A stretch of DNA of 64,000 nucleotides from Marasmius tenuissimus. Its lineage: Eukaryota > Basidiomycota > Agaricomycetes > Agaricales > Marasmiaceae. Made by a program: the position numbers and the translations under genes. Positions 57,734 to 64,000 of the stretch are shown here, piece after piece. Under the pieces are notes generated by a model. It saw only the letters and a program-made list of their open reading frames with translations, did no database searches and was not told the DNA's origin. The DNA lies in contig JAQOTA010000048.1 of NCBI GenBank assembly GCA_029532415.1, positions 422,001 through 486,000 of the forward strand, written 5' to 3'. Position 1 is the first letter of the stretch. The number at the start of each line of letters is the position of its first letter.

Positions 57734-59067
57734 TATTGATGATTATAGGTTCTAGACGGTCATGAGCATACACTCTTTGGTCGAAGCAGCTAAATTCAAG
57801 GCTTTCTTACCTGACGGTGATAATTAAACCTCGTAGATCCTGTACTTGGAACTTGGAGGTTTTCGGTCCAACCTGAGTTTTCGCCGGGTGGCAGGCAATC
57901 ATCAACTTGATTTGGACGCGCGACGCGACGGGGATGACCAAGCAGAGTGCAGGGTTCCCTTATACCTCGACCATCCTGCCGATTTCCTGCAGTGACCGTC
58001 GAGAAAAGTTCTGAAACGGTTCGTTACCCTTTGGTTAAGGACTCTCGCTACACAATGTGCTCAGTCAAGGGCAAATACATCGGCTTTGAATTCTTACTCT
58101 TTGGACTGGTGAATCATTTCCGTTGTCGTGTGCCTCCAATTCTACTCTCCATAATTGCTAGCTAAAAGGAAGAAAGGAAGCTTTACATTCTCGCAGAGCT
58201 TAGGGTGGCATTTCAGGACCAAGCTCGACTGCCATGTCTGCCCAACAATCTTCTATCTTCCATCTTTCTTCGCTACCATCACATCTCCCAACCAAGCAAC
58301 TGAAGCTACTCCGAACAAACACAACATGCTAGCATTGGGAAGGAAACGACCGCAGAACAAAAATCATTACATAAAGCTGTTCATAGCCAAATGTAGCAGG
58401 AGCGAAGTCGATACATGCTCCTCATTTCGACAAGCGTACGGCGCGTTATAATCACTTCAACACGGTCCAACAGTTGTGTAGTTGCGTCAAGAACGCAGAG
58501 ATGCGGGGGAAGATGCGGGGGAAAGAGGGGACGTAAGACATACCAGACAACGAGGAGTTGTACGTTCGAGCGTCCTGAGAGTTGCGCCTCGTCTAATCTG
58601 TTCCCACTGCTATAGTTGACAATCGAACAAGCCCATCATCCCACAGCAATAAACACAACGAGTGAACGGCGGCATCTGCCTACCGCTCCCTCCTATGGAT
58701 CCCAGATATGTCAATACAGCGCCCTTCCTCTTCTTCCTCTGGAGGTTCTTGGATCACCCTATGGATATGTCGAATTTCGATGGGGCTTCTGAGGTCCCGA
58801 TACAGTGCACGCCTGTTTAGTCTGCAGTTATCGTCACATCTGACGAAGACACAGGTTCGCATTCGGTCATACAATTCATCGCTTTGTCCTAATTCCGTCC
58901 CGTGCACGCTATAGGTGGGAAACTGAGGCCGAGTCTCGTTCATAGTGCGACGTGACTTGGATGTGACTCATTCGCACCAACGCTCACAATAGTATCCCCA
59001 ACTCGAACTCATCCTTGACCGCCTGGCTGTCTTACTCAAGTTGTACAAGGATATATGCGACCGCGGT
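57734..59067. other. Intergenic region between two divergent F-box genes
   Basis: No gene is supported. A minus-strand ATG frame at 58680-58943 (87 codons) overlaps the presumed promoter of the plus-strand F-box gene and shows no domain. Confidence 0.4.
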
Positions 59068-59684
59068 ATGTCAGAAAAACATCTACCAGACGCGTTGCAC
59101 TCACATAAAACTGTAGGGCGCTGGACAATGATAAGCCTTCCTGATTCCCCATTCGCGGCTGTTCTCGACACCAATTACGCACCCTCCCCGCAAGAGATCA
59201 TTCGGATCAAGAGTGTTGTCCTGGAGCCGTCGAAACGCTTGATAGAGCTGGACGAAGAGATCTCTCGTTTGAAAGCCGATCGTGAACGACTACAGGCCTT
59301 TGTTAACAAACACAACACACTCCTATCTCCCATTCGAAGGCTTTCAACAGACATGTTGATCGAGATATTCACCCAGTGTCTGCCCGAGGGATTCTCAACT
59401 CGCGACATCACGCAAGCTCCTCTGTTGCTCACGAGAGTGTGTCGTTCATGGCGGGAGATGGCTCTGGAAACACCCAAGCTATGGGATACCATACACATCA
59501 ACCTTCCCATCCCGTTGAACGAATCGGATCAGGGCCGATACAATCTTCTCCTACACGCCAGGAAAGATGGGTTGGAGTCATGGTTGGAAAGGTCGGGGGC
59601 AATGCCGATCAACGTTTCGGTGTCAATGGGTCTCTCTGGTTCCCAGATGCGTACGCCGGCTTGGAACACATCTCCATCTTTTTA

Positions 59685-59844
59685 GGCCCCGTTCGGCTCG
59701 TCGGATAAGATAAGGATTTCCCCGCCAAAAATATTGAAGTCCGTCAGAGAAGAATAAAACAATTATTTAGGCGCCCACAATCAGACAGGGAAATCAATGT
59801 TTTTTTATTGTTATCCTATCTTATCCGACGAGCCGAACGGGGCC
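59685..59844. mobile_element. PIF/Harbinger-like MITE, 160 bp, TTA target duplication
   Basis: Perfect terminal inverted repeats of 28 bp begin GGCCCCGTTCGGCTCGTCGG and then differ by one extra A. The element is flanked by TTA at 59682-59684 and 59845-59847. The ends and TTA duplication match Tourist/PIF-Harbinger MITEs. Insertion adds 163 bp, so it shifts the F-box frame as well as creating a stop. Confidence 0.92.
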
Positions 59845-60663
59845 TTACCGGGACATTTACCGTGACTTCGGAACTCTTGTTTCTAGGTATTCGAGCCGCT
59901 GGAGGACACTCACGCTCACACATGTCCCCGACAATATAATGGACGCTTTCGTAGCACACCTTTCTTCCGGAAGTCTACCACTACTGGAGAACATATCAGT
60001 AACGGCCCTTAGAACGGACTCGGAGCGACCGCAGAAGTTGCTTGTGCACCTCCTTGAAGCGGCAGACACCCATCGACTAAGCCGACTCCACATGTGCCGC
60101 ATCCCAGAAGCCATATTTGACCGTAAAACACCCCATCGATCAACATTGACCCATCTACATGTCGTCGACCCCAGTGGAAGCCTTCTGCCAAGCGTTCTCA
60201 TTGAGCGTTTTGCGAGGCTATTCCCGTCGTTGACCGAGTGTGCGCTGGTCTTTAGTCCGCACATCTTGTCGACAAGTGTCACCACCACACCCGATCCCTA
60301 TACAGATGCTCCTGTGAGGTGGCCCAGCCTCCGCAAACTCCACCTTTCCTTCCACGGCCTGGGCTTTTTTAGGTCTTCATTTCGCCGTGAAGCTATCACC
60401 ATCGAGGAGATCCGGAAAGTCTTCGATGCAGTCCTCACGCCATCTCTCACAGAACTTGCTGTCCACCACATTGTTGATTCCTCTCTGGCAGATATCCCGC
60501 GCTCAGACCAGCAACGAGAAGCCCCATTCCACGAATTTATAATCCAATCCGGTTGTGCGAGTACGCTGACACACTTGAACGTGAATCTCATCCTACAGGA
60601 AGAGGTTCTTCTACGTTCCTTGGAGGCCTTGCCATCACTAAAGTCGCTTATCGTAAAGCAAGA

Positions 60664-61280
60664 AAGGCCCTTGCTTGAGGGGCCTTTGAGAAGGCTAGAC
60701 AGAGCGACAGGACGGGACGTTGACCCAGCCCGGCCTCTGACTCGACCACTCCTGAACCAAAGATTTTTCCGCGAACTCACACCGGGATTCCAGCTGTCAC
60801 GAAGTGCCGAGCGTCTATCGGAGACGGCGAAGGCAGAGAGCGGTGGTAGCAAGCTAGGAGAGGAGCAGCGGGCTCAACTCAGGCAGAGATAAGGCAGAAC
60901 TGGTCCCAACGACAAGTTAGATCTATTGTAGAGAAGGAAAGCGAAGGAGACTGTACTACTCACCTGGTCCCAACGACAAGAGGTCAAGATGAGGGACCAG
61001 GTGAAGACTAGCTAGCTTATATACCTATCCTACAGTCAGAGCTGGAGTCGGAGTGGCTACCTATGAGTCGTGTATGAGTAAGTATGAGTCAAGGATGAAT
61101 AAGGAATGAGTCGGTATGAGATAATGGGATGGCTGCGCGATGTGGGTTAAGGCTGCGCGATGGTGGGTTAAGAAAGGGAATCGTGAGAAATAAGGATGTA
61201 TAGTAAGTGACCGTGGGAAAAGGGCATGTGATAATCATGTGAGCAAATGGTGGAGGGAAAAGTGGCGTCTTCATGACACC
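60664..61280. mobile_element. Unclassified 617-bp insertion with 7-bp target duplication
   Basis: AGCAAGA occurs at 60657-60663 and 61281-61287. Removing one copy and the segment restores the F-box frame exactly. The left part stays open (PLTRPLLNQRFFRELTPGFQ) to 60892. CTGGTCCCAACGACAAG occurs twice (60899 and 60962), and two GGCTGCGCGATG(G)TGGGTTAAG copies lie at about 61,131 and 61,151. Ends show no TG...CA and no inverted repeat, so the class is unknown. Confidence 0.75.
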
Positions 61281-61612
61281 AGCAAGACGCCGTTGGAGCT
61301 ATCTGCCCATGCCTCGAGGAGATCGAGATCTTGGATTGTTCCCCGGACGATGTCGATACCATTTTACAACTCGCACGAATGCGGGCTGGACCTCCTGGGT
61401 TCAACATGCAGGTTACACGGTTACGATCGTTCAAGGTGAAGTTTGGCCAACAATCGAAGGAGGGGGTCGCTCGTTTGGACTCGCACGACGTGAGGAATGA
61501 GCTGGCGAGGTTGAGGGCGGGAGGGTTGCGTGTGGATTGGAGCTGGGTTGAGGGAGATGTTCACATGGTAGATCGTCCCACCGACGGTATGCCTGCCCTT
61601 TGGTACGGGTAA

Positions 61613-62589
61613 CTTGTCATATCCATCGATACATACGCGGGTATTCTGTATTCATTTTTGTCGACAGTTCTCATTCGGTTCCAGTGTCGGGAATATGGTG
61701 CTGATGTTGAGGCTGCCCATGGAGCTAGCACACACAGGCGTGGCGGGGCGTGTGCAAACCGTAACTGTAGAGCAGAACCGAGAAGTTCCGGAGTATCTTT
61801 CACGTTCATCTCGAGCGTGACCAGCTTCTCGAGACCATGAGCAGCAGAGAGCGATAGGGATCCATTCAATATCCGAACCGCGAACACCCTTTTTTTTCCG
61901 TTCCTGAAAAATTCAAGACCCGACGTCCATATGCGTGGACCCACACAAATAGATCCCAAGAGAGGCCCCGGTCGCCTCAAGAGTCATACTAAGAACAACC
62001 AACTAACAGGTACTGGTAAGTTGTAAGGAAACGAGAACCCTAGCAGGTCTTTGGCCCCTGGCGCGTGAGGGCCCCACTGACTCCCTCGGGTAAAACAGAA
62101 GAACGAATAGTTTAGCCTTGAGCTCAGTTTGATCTAATCCCCCGAGAGAGGAGCACTATGGGAGCGCAGCCTTGATTCTGGGGCAGTATCTAGCCGCCAG
62201 GAGGTCTTGGTCCCTTAAACCTTCTTGTCACGAGTTGTGGGTGTATTTGGGCTAGTGAATGCCGACAATGTCACATAGCCGAATTTTGGGGATGTTCCTC
62301 GAGCACGAGTCTTGATGAGACGTAAAGAAACACGACTGGCTTCTTGTCCTGCATTTAGAGCACAGGCCGATTCATAAGTCATTCAGAAGCATCAAGAATA
62401 CTGATCAAACATAGTGGGGAGTTCATCACATCATGAAGAACCACACCGGCGATTATTGCTGTTGGACATCTGTGATTTGCAAGATCGTCGTCGATTGTGA
62501 ATTCAGTTCCTATTTGCGTTGTAGGCGTGTTTAATAGATCAAGAACACCTATGACATGAATGGGGATTCGGAGGCGTTGATTGAATATC
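61613..62589. other. Intergenic region right of the F-box gene
   Basis: A minus-strand frame at 61561-61980 without an ATG contains LEKLVTLEMNVKDTPELLG, which might be a relic of another LRR-like protein. Otherwise nothing is seen. Confidence 0.35.
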
Positions 62590-62606
62590 AAGCCATCTAA
62601 TTACTG

Positions 62607-63330
62607 TTAATCGAGGAAGGCGCAGGCGCCAAGTTGGGCGAAAGCGGTGAGGTAGAGTCCGAGAGGTCCGAGTAGGATCAGACGTATGATAGGTTCGAAA
62701 CATGTCCCGAGGCATGATAAGCGCGTCAATAAATGAAGACCTTGTAACCGGGAGCCGGGATAAATGTGAACGAGGTACCACGATACGTGCACGTTCTTGA
62801 ACACCCACAGTACGAGTTTGAGAAAGAGGGACATTTTGGTACCTTTGGATCCGTGACAACCCGAATAGTACCCGTCCATTGCCCATCCACAAGCTGGATT
62901 GATCTTGGACGTATGAGCGACTCACCGGCCAGACCACTCAGACGCACACAGGACGTGATGAAGGCAATCCACCACAGGTACTGGTAGACGTTGATCATAG
63001 AAATTCAACGCAAGCTCTTGAATCATGATGCACAGGAGATATCTGTGAAACTTGAGTTTGAATACCTGGAGGCTCAAATTAGCTTGACAAGTTTTGGCTG
63101 GGGCATCTTGGTCAGGGTGAACAGAGTAACTCCAACAAGCTTTGGACGCGAGGCCTGAGATTGGGTACCGGCTGAATCTTGAGATCTCGAGATGTAGAAG
63201 CAAAAAATCGTGCTGGGAAAGGCGGCAGCGGAGGGACCTCGAGGCAATGCTCATGGCAGGATTGAACGCCCGTGGAACGATAGATTTTGATAGTGACTTG
63301 GAGTAAGAAACATTGAATGCGTACACATCG
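62607..63330 (-). other. Possible minus-strand gene with introns, unresolved
   Basis: A frame ending at 62607 reads WYLVHIYPGSRLQGLHLLTR then a hydrophobic end, IIRLILLGPLGLYLTAFAQL, suggesting a membrane protein. An upstream frame (to about 63,330) reads PPLPPFPARFFASTSRDLKI. Plausible introns exist (CCAGGTATTC... and CCGGTGAGTC...), but I could not join them into one convincing model and recognise no family. Confidence 0.25.
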
Positions 63331-63610
63331 GATGTCCGGAAAAGGGTGTTCGTTTGGGTATACTAAAATGAGAAATTGGTGTGAGTTTCGAGGCCAGTAA
63401 TTGTTGGTCAAAAAGGAACCGGTTCAAGCAGCAGTCCAAGCGTTTATTGTTTTTTCTTGTGACCATGAGCGTGACATCTTCTCTTTCTTTTATTCTCTCA
63501 TCTGCAATGCGCATGAAGGGGAACGTTCAAAAGAAAAGGAAATGGCTGCAATTCCGTCCCTTTTGTGTTTTCGTCCCACCATAGTTTCCCAAAATCGTCG
63601 GCCCCTGGTC

Positions 63611-63617
63611 TATATAA
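63611..63617 (+). promoter_or_regulatory. TATA box of the MYND-finger gene
   Basis: TATATAA lies 61 bases before the ATG at 63678 in the sequence GGTCTATATAATGG. Confidence 0.6.
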
Positions 63618-63677
63618 TGGTCCCAGTCCGAGGCGCAAGAATTCTGCACCGGCGACAAAGTCGACCAATTCTTTGAC

Positions 63678-64000
63678 ATGTACTCTCAACCGGCCGCTGC
63701 GAATTACTACACGCCTCCTGCTCAGTACCAGAAACCACGAGGTTATCGTATTTGTGACCGTTGCGGGGTTGTGGAGACACCCGCATCGAGATTTCGTCTG
63801 TGTGGGGGCTGCGTACGTCGTCATTTCGTTTCACGTTTCACAATCTAATCACCTATTCGTTTTAGATGATCACTCAGTACTGCGTACGTGTTATAGTGTC
63901 TACTATCTCCCAAAAAAGTTCTGACCAGCCGCGTCAGTCTCCGGAATGCCAAAAAATCCATTGGCCGGGTCACAAATCCATATGCCAGCACACCCAGTCA
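63678..64000 (+). CDS. MYND-type zinc finger protein, N-terminus (runs off right edge)
   Basis: Three exons are visible: 63678-63812, 63866-63883 (only 18 nt) and 63938 to the edge, joined by 53- and 54-bp GTACGT...AG introns. The product starts MYSQPAAANYYTPPAQYQKP and goes straight into a MYND finger: CDRCGVVE, LCGGC, then across two junctions QYC|SPECQKIHWPGHKSIC. The spacing C-x2-C, C-x2-C, C-x3-C, H-x3-C completes both zinc sites. MYND fingers bind proline-rich partners and occur at either end of many fungal proteins, so the rest of the protein, outside the window, decides its role. The acceptor at GCGTCAG gives the best finger; CTGACCAG upstream is an alternative that adds three residues. 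Confidence 0.87.

Larger units (their letters stand above)
59068..61612 (+). pseudogene. F-box protein gene disrupted by two insertions
   Basis: Starts are possible at 59068 (MSEKHLPDALH) or 59128 (MISLPDSPFAAVLDTNY); the second fits related proteins better. A Leu/Glu/Lys coiled stretch (IELDEEISRLKADRERLQAF) leads to the F-box SPIRRLSTDMLIEIFTQCLP and VCRSWREMALETPKLWDTI. The frame meets a TAG at 59683-59685, created by a MITE. Leaving out 59685-59847, the frame continues as YRDIYRDFGTLVSRYSSRW and on through an LRR-like region. A second insertion starts at 60664 and gives a TAA at 60890-60892. Beyond it, from 61281, the frame resumes as DAVGAICPCLEEIEILDCSP and ends DRPTDGMPALWYG at 61612. 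Everything between insertions is intact, so loss is recent. Confidence 0.85.

Noticed and set aside
1..64000. CRISPR arrays, bacterial operons or phage genes
   Set aside because: Spliced genes and fungal families throughout; no direct-repeat and spacer pattern was seen.

Overview
The window looks like nuclear DNA of a mushroom-forming basidiomycete (Agaricomycetes). Genes carry many short GT-AG introns of about 45-70 bp, and the recognisable families are class I hydrophobins, DUF6533 seven-helix membrane proteins, an S33 tripeptidyl-peptidase-like serine hydrolase, F-box proteins of the agaric type and a MYND zinc finger. A Ty1/copia gag and several small DNA transposons are also present. No prokaryotic features were seen.

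The centre (about 3-56 kb) is a tandem array of a unit of roughly 11-13 kb, present in four fairly full copies plus pieces. The ideal unit reads: type A small membrane protein (+), a decayed stretch with two back-to-back promoters, type B small membrane protein (-), a decayed stretch, class I hydrophobin (+), DUF6533 protein (+). Type A genes start at 3.4, 14.5, 27.3 and 39.0 kb. Type B genes start (minus strand) at 6.5, 18.6, 30.3, 42.6 and 55.5 kb. Hydrophobins start at 9.1, 21.6, 25.3, 33.2, 44.9 and 50.1 kb. DUF6533 genes start at 10.7, 34.2 and 46.8 kb. Types A and B are one family that I do not recognise. They share first and second exons of the same lengths (275 and 151 nt; B5 is one codon shorter), the same intron phases (2 then 0), one membrane segment and a KKWFFPY-like motif. 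I call them the KWFFPY family.

The array has been reshaped repeatedly. A 561-bp inverted repeat arose between A2 and B2 and one of its arms was later split by a 401-bp element. A deletion fused an A leader to the region upstream of a B gene, leaving two hydrophobins close together. Three of six hydrophobin promoters lost a canonical TATA box, and the first hydrophobin lost four of its eight cysteines. An intact S33 peptidase gene (50.9-53.3 kb) lies between the last hydrophobin and the last type B gene, where a type A gene would be expected.

F-box genes flank the array. On the left, a copia LTR retrotransposon sits in an F-box relic (1-1.65 kb). On the right are a frame-broken F-box gene (56.0-57.7 kb, -) and a second one (59.1-61.6 kb, +) that is intact except for two insertions with clean target duplications. 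The right edge holds the start of a MYND-finger gene. All splice models were made by eye from splice signals, reading frame and agreement between paralogs; none is checked against transcripts.
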